A stretch of DNA of 64,000 bases. Origin: Streptomyces sp. NBC_01471 (GTDB lineage: Bacteria > Actinomycetota > Actinomycetes > Streptomycetales > Streptomycetaceae). Below the pieces are notes generated by a model that was not told where the DNA came from, did no database searches, and saw only the letters and a list, made by a program, of their open reading frames with translations. The stretch is from NCBI RefSeq assembly GCF_041438865.1, contig NZ_CP109450.1, positions 7,371,501 through 7,435,500 of the forward strand. Reading direction: 5' to 3'. A program made the translations under genes and the position numbers. Shown here piece after piece: positions 36,029 through 45,333 of the stretch (within the stretch, counting starts at the first letter, position 1; each line of letters opens with the position of its first letter).

Positions 36029-37231
36029 ATGGTCACCACAACGCCCAGTCAGTCCCCCTTCGTTGATCCGGCAGAGCTGGTCGCGGACCCGTACTCGGCG
36101 TACTCCCGCCTTCGCGAGGCCGGGCCCGTCCACCGCATCACCGGAACGGACGGGCTTCCGGCCTGGGTGGTCACGCGCTACGACGACGTACGCCAGGCCC
36201 TCGCCGATCCCCGGCTCTCTCTCGACAAGCGCAATGCGGCGCCCGGCGGCTACCACGGGCTCGCGCTGCCGCCGGCGCTGGACGCGAACCTGCTGAACAT
36301 GGACCCGCCGGACCACACCCGCATCCGGCGCCTGGTGTCCCGGGCGTTCACCCCGCGCCACATCGCCCGCCTGCGCGGACCCATCAGGGAAACCGCCGAC
36401 TCACTGCTCGACGCCATCGAACCGTACGGTCACGCCGACCTGATCGCCTCGTACGCCGCACCGCTGCCGATCACCGTGATCTGTGACCTGCTCGGTGTGG
36501 CTCCGCACGATCGCCATGACTTCCGTTCCTGGACCGACGCCCTGGTCGCCCCGGACCCGGCGCAACCGCACCGGGCGAAGGAATCCGTCCGCAGCATGCT
36601 GGCCTTCTTCACCCGGCTCATCGCCGACAAGCACGCTTCACCCGCAGACGACCTGCTCTCGTCCCTGATCGCCGTACGCGACGACGCGGACCGGCTGAGC
36701 GAGGACGAGCTCATGTCGCTGGCCTTCCTGATCCTGGTCGCCGGGTACGAGAACACCGTGCACCTGATCGGCAACTCCACCCTGGCCCTGCTCAGCCATC
36801 CCGACCAGCTGAGCGCGGTCCGCGCCGATCCCGGACGGCTGGGCGGCGCGGTCGAGGAACTGGCCCGCTACGACGGTCCCGTGCCCCTGGCCATCCGGCG
36901 CTTCCCCACCGAGGACATCACCATCGGAGGGGTCGGCATCCCGGCCGGTGAGACCGTCCTGTTGTCCCTGGCCGCCGCGCACCGCGACCCGCATCGCTTC
37001 ACCGAGCCGGACCGGCTCGACATCGGCCGTGACGCCGCCGGTCATCTCGCCCTCGGTCACGGCATCCACTACTGCCTCGGCGCACCGCTGGCCCGGATGG
37101 AGACCGAGGTCGCTCTCGCCGCGCTCCTCGACCGTTTCCCGGACCTGGCCCTCGACGTCGCTCCGGACGTACTGCGGTGGCGCCCGTCCATGCGCTCCCG
37201 CGGGCTGCTCGGCCTGCCGGTGCGCTTCTGA
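36029..37231 (+). CDS. cytochrome P450
   Basis: 400 residues, usual bacterial length. Helix I oxygen-binding motif LVAGYENTVH, helix K ExxR-type segment (VEELARYDGPVPLAIRRFP) and haem-binding loop LALGHGIHYCLGAPLARME with the ligand cysteine near residue 348 are all present. The usual Phe at the start of the loop is Leu. A soluble monooxygenase needing ferredoxin partners, none of which lies nearby. GGAG precedes the ATG. Substrate unknown; it is a single gene isolated between terminator and kinase gene. Confidence 0.93.
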   Translation: MVTTTPSQSPFVDPAELVADPYSAYSRLREAGPVHRITGTDGLPAWVVTRYDDVRQALADPRLSLDKRNAAPGGYHGLALPPALDANLLNMDPPDHTRIRRLVSRAFTPRHIARLRGPIRETADSLLDAIEPYGHADLIASYAAPLPITVICDLLGVAPHDRHDFRSWTDALVAPDPAQPHRAKESVRSMLAFFTRLIADKHASPADDLLSSLIAVRDDADRLSEDELMSLAFLILVAGYENTVHLIGNSTLALLSHPDQLSAVRADPGRLGGAVEELARYDGPVPLAIRRFPTEDITIGGVGIPAGETVLLSLAAAHRDPHRFTEPDRLDIGRDAAGHLALGHGIHYCLGAPLARMETEVALAALLDRFPDLALDVAPDVLRWRPSMRSRGLLGLPVRF

Positions 37232-37438
37232 GGACAGGGCGGATCCGCCGCCCCGGCGGAGTGTGGCGGCTGCGCACACCAGCGATACCGGCCGTCGGGT
37301 GCGCCACGGGAGCAGTCGTGGGCTCCTTGTCCGCCACCCGCTTTGCTCTGACGCACTGCCCTGCGGCTAGTTTGTCTCCAGGACAGGTACGCAGGCCCGT
37401 GGTGGCAGAGGTGCACGGGGGACGAGAGGTCGGGAAGA

Positions 37439-39712
37439 GTGTCGCTGCGCGGAGGCGATCCAGCGGAGATCGGCGGTTATCCGCTTGAGGCGCGGCTCGG
37501 TTCGGGTGGCATGGGCACGGTCTTCCTGGCCCGTACGAGTTCGGGGCGGCCTGTCGCGATCAAACTGATCCACCAGCAGTTCGCGGCGGACGACGAGTTC
37601 CGCATCCGCTTCCGGCAGGAGGTGGCGGCGGCGAGGCGGGTGAGCGGCGCGTTCACCGCCGCCGTGGTCGACGCCGCCCCTGAGGCCGACCAGCCGTGGA
37701 TGGCGACGGCCTACATCGAGGGGCACACGCTCGCCCAGCGCATCGCCACCGAGGGCCCGCTGAACGGAGCGGAGCTGCGGAAGCTCGCCATCGGGCTGGC
37801 GGAGGCGCTGCGCGACATCCACCGGGTGGGGGTCGTCCACCGTGACCTGAAGCCCTCGAACGTCGTGCTCTCGCCCGAGGGTCCGCGCGTCATCGACTTC
37901 GGCATTTCGCGCGCCGTCGACCAGCAGACGCTGACGATGACGGGGCGGGTCATCGGTACGCCGCCCTTCATGTCGCCGGAGCAGTTGCAGGCGCCGCGTG
38001 GTGTGGGGCCGCGGTCCGATGTCTTCTCGCTGGGGACCCTGCTGGTGTACGCGTCCACGGGCCACGGGCCCTTCGACGCGGACAGCCCGTACATGACGGC
38101 CTATCAGGTGGTGCACGAGGAGCCGTCACTGGGTGTCGTTCCGGTGACTCTGCGTGCGGTCGTCGAGTCGTGCCTGGCCAAGGAGCCGGAGGGGCGCCCC
38201 TCGGCGGACGAACTCCTCGTGCTGCTGCGGGACCTGCCTGCCGACCTCGGCGGGACCGACACGAACGGGGCCGGCGCGGGACGCACCCGCGACATGATCA
38301 CCCAGCACCACTTCGCGACGCCGGCCACCCCGGCGCCGACCGTCCCGCCGACCGACCCGCTCACTGCCCCGACCACTGCCCCGGCCGGTCCCGACACGGG
38401 GAGCACCGGCGTCCCCATCGCCCGCCGTCTGCGTCGCCGGTGGCGGCCCGTGGTCGCGGCCGCGGTCGCGGTGGCGGCGATCGGCGGGGGAGCCACCGCG
38501 CTGAAGGCGGGCGGCTTCGGGGGGAGCAGCGGCGGCCACAAGGACCACAGCGTCGCGGTGCCGGGAGCCGCACTTCCACTTCCGGACGGGTTCGAGCCGT
38601 GGCGCAAGACTGTGCTGGGCGGTCGTAAGGACATCCCCGACGAGCTGCGTTGCGTCGCGCGCGACGACGCGCTGTTCTGCGGGGGCGGCGGTGTGGTAGC
38701 GACCCGTATCAGGGCCCGGGACGGCTCGCGGGTGTGGACGGCGAACAGTCCGGGCGTCCCTGTCGAGGGCATGCACCTGGTCGGAGCCACCGACGACACG
38801 GTGCTCGGTTACCGCTTCGCCGCCCAGAACGATCCGCAGGCCTCTCCCCGCGAGGTGGTGGCCATCGACGCGAACAACGGCCGGGAGCTGTGGTCCGCGC
38901 CGTCCGGCGGCCAGTCGCAGGCCGTCACGGGCCGGAGCCAGGACGCCCTGGTGGCCGGCTCCGCCGTCGTGACGGTCAATGCTTCCAACTCCCGCTTCGA
39001 GGCCCGGGAGGCGCACAGTGGCAACGTCACCTGGACGACGCCGTTCCCCGCGGGCACGCAGTGTGCTCCCGTCGGGGTGGGCCCACGGCTCTTCGCGATG
39101 TGCGCGACGAATGCGGAGGTGAATGCCCTGGAGGTGAGCCACCCCACCCTCTACCCGGTCGACCGCGCCTCGGGGACCCTGGGCAGGCCCATCGCGGTCA
39201 ACGGCCCCGCCGTGCCGATGGGCGTCGCCGACGGCAGGCTCGTACTCCTTCAGGAGCACATGGAGGGACCGGCGCTGGCCGGTTACGACGGGGTGGCGCG
39301 GGTCGACCCGGCCTCACGGAAGGTGACGTACTCCCGGCTGGCCAGGACGTACGCGGGGACGCCCGGCATGGCGGACGGCACCCTCTACGTGAGCGGGCAG
39401 ACCGGTCTCGTCACGGCGCTCGACCCCGGGACCGGCCGGCAGCGGTGGGCGCGGCAGACAAGCGTGGAGGGCGCGTCGGGACCCGTGAGCGGAGCCGGCG
39501 CGCTGTATTTCAGCTCGGCCACCGGCCGGGTGGTCGCGCTGTCGCCGTACGACGGCAAGCCCCTGTGGACCACAGATCCGCAGGCCGACGGTTTGACGGG
39601 CGAGCAGGGCGCAAGCCCGCGCGTGACCGTCGTGGGGCGTGCGGTGGTCGTGGCCGCGGCCAAGAACTCTCTCTTCGCCTTCGACGCGCTGAAGCCGCCG
39701 AAGGCGGGCTGA
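37439..39712 (+). CDS. membrane Ser/Thr protein kinase with PQQ-like beta-propeller sensor
   Basis: 757 residues. Kinase domain at about 12-275: glycine loop RLGSGGMGTVFLA, Lys in PVAIKLIHQQ, catalytic loop VVHRDLKPSNVV, DFG in VIDFGISRAV, APE-like MSPEQ. A proline/threonine linker is followed by a basic stretch and one membrane helix near residue 340 (PVVAAAVAVAAIGGG). The extracytoplasmic part is a repeated propeller with PQQ-type blades (VVAIDANNGRELWSA, TALDPGTGRQRWA, ALSPYDGKPLWT). Such kinases are thought to sense an outside ligand and phosphorylate cytoplasmic proteins. GTG start. No partner gene is adjacent. Confidence 0.92.
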   Translation: MSLRGGDPAEIGGYPLEARLGSGGMGTVFLARTSSGRPVAIKLIHQQFAADDEFRIRFRQEVAAARRVSGAFTAAVVDAAPEADQPWMATAYIEGHTLAQRIATEGPLNGAELRKLAIGLAEALRDIHRVGVVHRDLKPSNVVLSPEGPRVIDFGISRAVDQQTLTMTGRVIGTPPFMSPEQLQAPRGVGPRSDVFSLGTLLVYASTGHGPFDADSPYMTAYQVVHEEPSLGVVPVTLRAVVESCLAKEPEGRPSADELLVLLRDLPADLGGTDTNGAGAGRTRDMITQHHFATPATPAPTVPPTDPLTAPTTAPAGPDTGSTGVPIARRLRRRWRPVVAAAVAVAAIGGGATALKAGGFGGSSGGHKDHSVAVPGAALPLPDGFEPWRKTVLGGRKDIPDELRCVARDDALFCGGGGVVATRIRARDGSRVWTANSPGVPVEGMHLVGATDDTVLGYRFAAQNDPQASPREVVAIDANNGRELWSAPSGGQSQAVTGRSQDALVAGSAVVTVNASNSRFEAREAHSGNVTWTTPFPAGTQCAPVGVGPRLFAMCATNAEVNALEVSHPTLYPVDRASGTLGRPIAVNGPAVPMGVADGRLVLLQEHMEGPALAGYDGVARVDPASRKVTYSRLARTYAGTPGMADGTLYVSGQTGLVTALDPGTGRQRWARQTSVEGASGPVSGAGALYFSSATGRVVALSPYDGKPLWTTDPQADGLTGEQGASPRVTVVGRAVVVAAAKNSLFAFDALKPPKAG

Positions 39713-39828
39713 CTGCGGCACCACCCGCTGCGGAACTGCGTGATGATCCGGGAGACCCGGCCGGCAGACCGACCGGGCGCCTGCCCGGTCGGGCGCCGCC
39801 GCACCTCTGACCTGACCGCCTCCGGGCA

Positions 39829-39856
39829 CGGTGCCCCGGCATCGACCGGGGCACCG
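39829..39856. terminator. bidirectional terminator between kinase and ssuD
   Basis: CGGTGCCCCGG and CCGGGGCACCG, an 11-bp perfect stem with loop CATCGA, between the convergent genes. Confidence 0.82.
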
Positions 39857-39892
39857 ATTCAGCCACGCGGCGGGTCCTGCCGTCGCTCCCGG

Positions 39893-41050
39893 TCAGCGAC
39901 CACCCGCGAACTGGACCGGCGCGCCGGTGGCCGCCAGCTCCGGCAGCAGACCACGGGACGCCAGCTCGGGCCGCACGCCCTCACCGAACCAGTACGCCTC
40001 CTCCAGATGCGGGTAGCCGGAGAACACGAAGTGCTCGATGCCGAGCGCGTGGTACTCCTCGATCCGGTCCGCGACATCGGCGTGACTGCCCACCAGTGCG
40101 GTACCCGCACCACCGCGCACGAGCCCGACGCCCGCCCACAGATTCGGGGAGATCTCCAGCTTGTCGCGCGATCCGCCGTGCAGTGCGAGCATGCGCTGCT
40201 GGCCCACCGACTCGCTCTTGCCCAGGGCCTGTTGGGCAGCGGCGACCGTCTCCGGGCCGAGGTCGTCGAGCAGCCGGTCCGCGGTCGCCCACGCCTCGCG
40301 TGCGGAGTCCCGGGAGATGGTGTGCAGCCGGATACCGAACCGCACGGTGCGTCCGCGTTCCTCGGCCAGTGAACGGATCCAGTCGATCTTCTGCTTCACC
40401 TGGGCCGGAGGTTCGCCCCAGGTGAGGTACACGTCCGCGTGCTCGGCGGCGACGGGGCCCGCTGCCGGGGACGAACCGCCGAAGAAGATCTCCGGCAGCG
40501 GGTCCGGTGGCAGCGCGGTCAGCCCGCCCTCGACCTGGTAGTGCTTGCCGTCGAAGTCGTACGGCTTCCCGCTCCACGCACCACGCACGACCGAGAGGAA
40601 TTCGGCGGTCCGCTCGTAGCGGCGGTCATGGTCCAGATGGTCACCGAAGCGCTTCTGCTCGGTGGAGTCACCCCCTGTCACCACGTTGAGCAGCAGCCGC
40701 CCCCGGGTGATCCGCTGGTACGTCGCCGCCATCTGGGCCGCCAGTACCGGGGAGATGACGCCGGGCCGGAACGCCACCAGGAACTTCAGCCGCTCGGTGT
40801 GCTGCGCGAGCGCCACGGTCGTCAGCCAGGCGTCCTCGCACCAGGTGCCCGTCGGAGTGAGCACGGCCTCGAAACCCAGCTGTTCCGCGGCCTTGGCGAT
40901 CTGCGCCAGGTACTCGATGTCGGGCGCGCGCACACCGCTGACCGGGGTGATGCGGTCACGCTTGATGCCCCCGTCGGTGTAGGCGTGCCGGTCGACCAGA
41001 GTGCGGCCGTCCCCGCCGGTGGGGAGGAACCAGTTCAGGTGGACGCTCAT
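39893..41050 (-). CDS. ssuD: FMNH2-dependent alkanesulfonate monooxygenase
   Basis: 385 residues, typical for SsuD. Motifs of this luciferase-fold enzyme: TPTGTWCEDAWLTTVALAQH with the conserved Cys, FLVAFRPGVISPVLAAQM, RLLLNVVTGGDSTEQKRFGD and FFGGSSPAAG. It releases sulfite from alkanesulfonates using FMNH2 and oxygen. No flavin reductase gene is adjacent. The ATG overlaps the TGA of ssuA, and no Shine-Dalgarno sequence precedes it, so it depends on translational coupling. Last gene of the ssuCBAD operon. Confidence 0.94.
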   Translation of the reverse strand: MSVHLNWFLPTGGDGRTLVDRHAYTDGGIKRDRITPVSGVRAPDIEYLAQIAKAAEQLGFEAVLTPTGTWCEDAWLTTVALAQHTERLKFLVAFRPGVISPVLAAQMAATYQRITRGRLLLNVVTGGDSTEQKRFGDHLDHDRRYERTAEFLSVVRGAWSGKPYDFDGKHYQVEGGLTALPPDPLPEIFFGGSSPAAGPVAAEHADVYLTWGEPPAQVKQKIDWIRSLAEERGRTVRFGIRLHTISRDSAREAWATADRLLDDLGPETVAAAQQALGKSESVGQQRMLALHGGSRDKLEISPNLWAGVGLVRGGAGTALVGSHADVADRIEEYHALGIEHFVFSGYPHLEEAYWFGEGVRPELASRGLLPELAATGAPVQFAGGR

Positions 41051-42090
41051 GAGGAGGAACCCTTCGCGTAGGAGAGAGGCGCTGTGGTGGAGGGGGGAAG
41101 GGTGCCGTTGAAGCGCCGGTCGACGTAGTCCTTGAACGAGAAGCGGCGGGGGATCAGCTTCAGTCCGGCGAAGGCGTCGGCGATCTTCTGCTCGGAGGCG
41201 ATGGCCGCGTCGTCCACGGCGACGGGTACCCGCGTCCCGTTGGTGCGCTTCACCGCGGCGAGTGCCACGCCGTACGGCAGTCCGGTCTCCTTCGCCCAGA
41301 CCTTCGCCCATGCCTCGGGGTGCTTGAAGACCCACGACTGTGCCCGGTTGAGGCGGGTGAGGTAGTCGGAGACCGCCGCGGACTTGCGCTTGTCCTTGAG
41401 CGCCGAGGGCGAGGCCACCTGGAAGGAGAGCCCGTTGACCACACCCTGGCCGGTGGTCAGGATGCGCCCGTGAGCGGTCTTGAGCACCTGCGAGGTGTAC
41501 GGGTCCCAGACCGCCCAGGCGTCGACCTTGCCGCGGCTGAAGGCCGCGAGCGCGTCGGCCGGCTGCAGATACTTCACCTTCACGTCGCTCATCTTCAGAC
41601 CCGCCTGCTTGAGCGAGGCGAGCAGCTGGAAGTGGGCCGAGCTGCCCTGCGCCACGGCGACCGACTTGCCCTTGAGCGCGGCGACGGACTTCAGCGGTGA
41701 GTTCCCGGGGACGACGATCGCCTCACCCGCCGAGGATCCGTGGGAGGCGGCCACGACAGAGATCTTCGAGTTCGACCCCGCGGCGAAGACCGGCGGGGTG
41801 TTGCCGACGGCACCGATGTCGACCGCCTTGGCGTTCACGGCCTCCAGCAGCGGGGGACCGGATGTGAACGTCGACCATTTGATCTTGTACTTGAGGTGGT
41901 CGAGTTCTCCGGCGGCCCGCAGAACGGCCTCACTGCCACCCTTCTGATCCCCGACATTGAGGGTGAGGCTGCCTGATCCGTCGGTGCCGTCGCCCGGCGC
42001 ACCCCCGGTATTCGCGGAGGTCGCGCCGCCGCACGCGGCCAGCAGCAGGGACAGGGGGAGGACGAGCGCGGGCAGGTATGGGCGTCGCAT
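41047..42090 (-). CDS. ssuA: aliphatic sulfonate-binding lipoprotein
   Basis: 347 residues with a lipoprotein signal (LVLPLSLLLAACGG, lipidated Cys near residue 20). The mature part is an NMT1/SsuA-type binding protein (LTLNVGDQKGGSEAVLRAAG, AVGNTPPVFAAGSNSKI, QGSSAHFQLLASLKQAGL, VDAWAVWDPYTSQVL). It binds sulfonates outside the membrane for SsuBC. Gap of 64 bases to ssuB upstream; overlap of four bases with ssuD downstream. Confidence 0.92.
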   Translation of the reverse strand: MRRPYLPALVLPLSLLLAACGGATSANTGGAPGDGTDGSGSLTLNVGDQKGGSEAVLRAAGELDHLKYKIKWSTFTSGPPLLEAVNAKAVDIGAVGNTPPVFAAGSNSKISVVAASHGSSAGEAIVVPGNSPLKSVAALKGKSVAVAQGSSAHFQLLASLKQAGLKMSDVKVKYLQPADALAAFSRGKVDAWAVWDPYTSQVLKTAHGRILTTGQGVVNGLSFQVASPSALKDKRKSAAVSDYLTRLNRAQSWVFKHPEAWAKVWAKETGLPYGVALAAVKRTNGTRVPVAVDDAAIASEQKIADAFAGLKLIPRRFSFKDYVDRRFNGTLPPSTTAPLSYAKGSSS

Positions 42091-42154
42091 GGACGTGTGT
42101 CTCTCTTCCGGATGGGTGCGGGCCCCGGTGGTACGAGGGGCCCGGGTCGGTTCT

Positions 42155-42892
42155 TCAGACGGCGGGGGCGGGCTCGTCGACGCCCAGCTCCGTGAGCAGC
42201 CGGGAACGCAGCCCGGCGAACCGGGGGTCTCCCACTGAGCGGGGGCGGTCCAGATCGACGGGGGTCTCGTAGGCGATGACTCCGTCACGCATGACCAGTG
42301 CGCGGTCGGCGAGGAGCAGCGCCTCGTCCACGTCGTGCGTGACCAGCAGCACGGCGCAACCACGCCGTTGCCACAACTCCGCCACCAGCTGCTGGGCCTT
42401 GATCCGGGTCAGTGCGTCGAGCGCCCCGAACGGTTCGTCGAGCAGCAGGAGATCGGGCTCGCGCACCAGCGCCCTGGCGAGCGAGGCACGCTGGGCCTCT
42501 CCGCCGGAAAGCGTCTTGGGCCAGGCGCCCGAGCGGTGCGCCAGTCCCACCTCTTCCAGCGCGTTTTCTGCGACGGCCCGTTCGGGGTGCCCCTCCAGGC
42601 CGAGCAGCACGTTGCGCCAGACTCTTTTCCACGGCATCAGCCGCGGAGCCTGGAAGGCCACCGCCCGCTTCTTCGGAACGAGGACGGTCCCCTCGATCTC
42701 CCGGTCGAGCCCGGCCAGTACGCGGAGCAGGGTCGACTTGCCGCATCCGCTGCGTCCGAGCAGCGCGGTGAACTCTCCCGGGCGCAGGGTGAGGTCGAGC
42801 CGGTCGATGACCGGGCGGCCGTCGAAGGAACGGGTCAGCCCCTCGACCCGTACCGCTGCCGTGGTCACTGTCCCTTGAACGTCGGTCGCCAT
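42155..42892 (-). CDS. ssuB: aliphatic sulfonate ABC transporter ATPase
   Basis: 245 residues. Walker A LLGRSGCGKSTLL, Q-loop VAFQAPRLMPWKRV, signature LSGGEAQRASLARAL, Walker B LLLLDEPFGALDALT, H-loop LLVTHDVDEAL: a complete nitrate/sulfonate-class ATPase. Start at 42892 (MATDVQG) inside the end of ssuC, an overlap of 28 bases, so coupled translation is likely. Confidence 0.93.
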   Translation of the reverse strand: MATDVQGTVTTAAVRVEGLTRSFDGRPVIDRLDLTLRPGEFTALLGRSGCGKSTLLRVLAGLDREIEGTVLVPKKRAVAFQAPRLMPWKRVWRNVLLGLEGHPERAVAENALEEVGLAHRSGAWPKTLSGGEAQRASLARALVREPDLLLLDEPFGALDALTRIKAQQLVAELWQRRGCAVLLVTHDVDEALLLADRALVMRDGVIAYETPVDLDRPRSVGDPRFAGLRSRLLTELGVDEPAPAV

Positions 42893-43734
42893 TGCAGCAG
42901 CAGCCTTTCCAGAGTGCGGACGATGACGTCGGCCACCAGGCCGAGGAAGGCGTAGACGACGAGGCAGACGACGATCACGTCGGTACGGAAGAACTCGCGC
43001 GCCTGGTTCATCAGGAAGCCGATGCCGGCGTCGGCGTTGATGGACTCCCCGAAGACCAGGGCCAGCCAGGCGGTGGCCAGCGAGTAGCGCAGTCCGGTCA
43101 TCGCGCCGGGCAGCGCGCCCGGCAGGATCACATGGCGGATCAGCCCCCACCGGCCGAGCCCCAGCGACTCGCCGGCCTCGATGAGCTGTTCGTCGACGCC
43201 GCGGATTCCGGCGTACACGTTGAGGTACAGGTGGAAGGCGACACCGAGGGCGATGAGTGCCACCTTGGGCGCCTCACCGATACCCAGCCAGATGATGAAG
43301 AGAGGGATCAGGCCGACCCACGGCACAGTGCGCAGCATCTGCACGCTCGCGTCGACCAGGTCCTCACCGAGCCGGGAGAGCCCGGAGACCAGCGCGAGTC
43401 CGGTGCCCACCACCCCGCCGAGCAACAGACCCACAGCGACCCGCTGCAGCGAGATGCCCATCGCGGAGGGCAGTGTGCCGTCGGCGATCAGATCCCGTCC
43501 CGCACGGGCGATGGTCCCGGGCGAGGCCAGGATGTCGGGGTGCAGGACACCGGTGGCGCTGAGCACCTGCCACAGGACGAGGAGCAGCAGGGGACCGATG
43601 GTGCGGCGCAGCCATCGGGGAACGGAACGCAATCCGCCTCCGCGGCCGCTGACGGGAGTGACGGTCTCCAGCTCGAAGGGCACTACGGATGGTGATGTGA
43701 CGGATATGTCGGGCGGAGCGTGGTCGACGGTCAT
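42865..43734 (-). CDS. ssuC: aliphatic sulfonate ABC transporter permease
   Basis: 289 residues with about six membrane helices (first GPLLLLVLWQVLSATGV) and the conserved cytoplasmic loop EAGESLGLGRWGLIRHVILPG of SsuC-type permeases. The start ATG follows GAGGAG about eight bases upstream. First structural gene of the operon, preceded by 185 bases that begin with a leader peptide. Confidence 0.93.
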   Translation of the reverse strand: MTVDHAPPDISVTSPSVVPFELETVTPVSGRGGGLRSVPRWLRRTIGPLLLLVLWQVLSATGVLHPDILASPGTIARAGRDLIADGTLPSAMGISLQRVAVGLLLGGVVGTGLALVSGLSRLGEDLVDASVQMLRTVPWVGLIPLFIIWLGIGEAPKVALIALGVAFHLYLNVYAGIRGVDEQLIEAGESLGLGRWGLIRHVILPGALPGAMTGLRYSLATAWLALVFGESINADAGIGFLMNQAREFFRTDVIVVCLVVYAFLGLVADVIVRTLERLLLQWRPTFKGQ

Positions 43735-43919
43735 GGAGGTCTCCTCGACGGGGGAGGTGCAGCTGCCCCGGCCCACGAAGGAGGGCAGGGCGGCACACGC
43801 ATCAGGCAGGCGAGAGGGAGGCCGCGGCGGGCGGCACGCCTGTGGTGATGGCGGGGAAGGGACGCGATGCCGGCTGAGCCGTAGGGGCTACAGGGGTTCG
43901 CGTGAGAACTGAAAGGGCG

Positions 43920-44003
43920 TCAGCAGCCGCGACAACACGCGGCGGAAGCCACCCGCAGCAGGTCGATGTGACCGCGCGTGGTGAGCAGAGCTGTACGCAA
44001 CAT
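43920..44003 (-). CDS. ssu operon leader peptide (27 aa, cysteine-rich end)
   Basis: ATG at 44003, stop at 43920. The product begins MLRTALLTTRGHIDLLRV and ends ASAACCRGC. This RxHIDLLRV...Cys pattern is the one seen in short peptides ahead of sulfur-assimilation genes in Streptomyces. Three Cys codons near the stop would let ribosome stalling sense the cysteine supply and alter expression of ssuCBAD downstream. The attenuation mechanism is inferred from the family pattern; I could not define a clear alternative hairpin in the 185 bases that follow. Confidence 0.72.
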   Translation of the reverse strand: MLRTALLTTRGHIDLLRVASAACCRGC

Positions 44004-44344
44004 GGCGCAGAACGTAGCGATGAATCGACTGCCTGGTCAATGGGCGTCTCGCCACGCGGACTCCGAACGGCCCGGAGCCCCAGGTGCCGCATCGGGGTGG
44101 ACACGCTCGGCCCGCTGGGGCGAGGGCCGCCGGTGGCCGCGCGGTGCGAGAGCTGAGTCAGCCGCCCGGGGCGCAGGCCGAGCCGCCGTCGAGGAACTGC
44201 TCGACCTCGCTGCGGGCGGCTTCCACGACCGTGCTCACGGCGCGGGCCGCATCGGTGGCGCGCCCGCTCTCTCGCACAGGACGAGTCGCGCACGTACTGC
44301 GGCACAACGGGGCGATCACCTCTCCCCAGACGCCGTTGGTCCGT
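44004..44344. other. spacer with a possible short remnant
   Basis: About 340 bases between the leader peptide and thpR. On the minus strand the stretch ending at 44158 reads DAARAVSTVVEAARSEVEQF, then LDGGSACAPGG, which looks protein-like. It has no start of its own and no match I recognise, so it may be a remnant. Confidence 0.35.
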
Positions 44345-44941
44345 TCAGGATTCCATGGTGTTCCCGCTGCCGAGGGCCCACGCTTCGATGTCGCGGTAGC
44401 GGATCGGCCCGCGGCCACGGCCGTCGTTGCTGCCGACCAGGTGCAGTCGTTCGGCTGGCCATCGGCGGCCGGTGAATTCGGCGAACCCTTCGGCGATTTC
44501 TCCTGCTGACGACCGATCCCCCCGGCGGGCACGAGCCAACGTCAGATGGGGCCGCAGCGGACGGTCCTCGAAAGTCACCCCGCAGTGTCTGACAGCGGTA
44601 CGCACATCGGCGGCGAGCATGTGCAGCTCATCGAGGTCTCCGTCGATTCCGCTCCACAGCACGCGTTCGTCGAAGCTTCCGCTGCCGCGCAGCGCCAGAC
44701 AGGGCGGTCGGTGGCCGGCTGCGAGGCGGGCCAGTGGCGGCCGCAGGAGCGGAACCGTCGCGGCCGGCAGCTCACCGAGGAACGCCAGGGTGATGTGCCA
44801 GTCCTCCATGCGATTCCACCGCATGTGAGGGTGTGTGCCGTAGGCCGGGCGCAGCTCCCGGGCCAGTTCTTCTTTCGCGTGATCGGGCGGGGCGAGGGCG
44901 ATGAACACACGAACGGTCGGTGGCTGAGTCTGGTCGTTCAC
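44345..44941 (-). CDS. thpR: RNA 2',3'-cyclic phosphodiesterase / 2'-5' RNA ligase family
   Basis: 198 residues with the two HxT motifs of the 2H phosphoesterase fold: WHITLAFLGEL and RPHLTLARARR. The family opens 2',3'-cyclic phosphates on RNA. The start is the GTG at 44941 (VNDQTQPP), with AGGAAG just upstream; a longer frame upstream has no homology. Single gene. Confidence 0.9.
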   Translation of the reverse strand: MNDQTQPPTVRVFIALAPPDHAKEELARELRPAYGTHPHMRWNRMEDWHITLAFLGELPAATVPLLRPPLARLAAGHRPPCLALRGSGSFDERVLWSGIDGDLDELHMLAADVRTAVRHCGVTFEDRPLRPHLTLARARRGDRSSAGEIAEGFAEFTGRRWPAERLHLVGSNDGRGRGPIRYRDIEAWALGSGNTMES

Positions 44942-45040
44942 AACGGACTTCCTACCGCACCCGCGTACTGAGTGCGACGGCGGTAGGGAGCGGCGCTCCA
45001 GGGAGGGGGAGGGGCAGTATTTCAATGAGGGAGCCGTTGG

Positions 45041-45235
45041 ATGAGTGACAGCATCTGGGGCTACCAGCCGACCACCGGCCGCACCGCGGGCACCGACCTG
45101 ACGGGGTGCAAGGTCGAGGCCACCGATGGAAAGTTCGGAAAGGTCGACAAGCACTCGGACGCGCCCGCCTGCGAGGCTTCACGCACGCCCGCCTGTGAAC
45201 GGGCGCTGCCGCCAACGGACGTAACTCCTCCGTGA
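45041..45235 (+). pseudogene. truncated PRC-barrel protein
   Basis: The first 40 residues (MSDSIWGYQPTTGRTAGTDL, then VEATDGKFGKVDKHSD) match the start of Streptomyces PRC-barrel proteins. The beta-barrel core that should follow is missing and is replaced by a short unrelated tail (CEASRTPACERALPPTDV). Full-length relatives are usually over 100 residues. A deletion or frameshift has removed the functional part; a 64-residue product is possible but unlikely to fold. Confidence 0.65.
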
Positions 45236-45333
45236 CGTAGCTCTCCTTTCGGACACCGCCGGATCCGGAAGCATGGGGTGACGCTCGGCGGGCAGGAGGC
45301 AGATAAGCCGTCCATGATCAGGGAGTGATTGTC

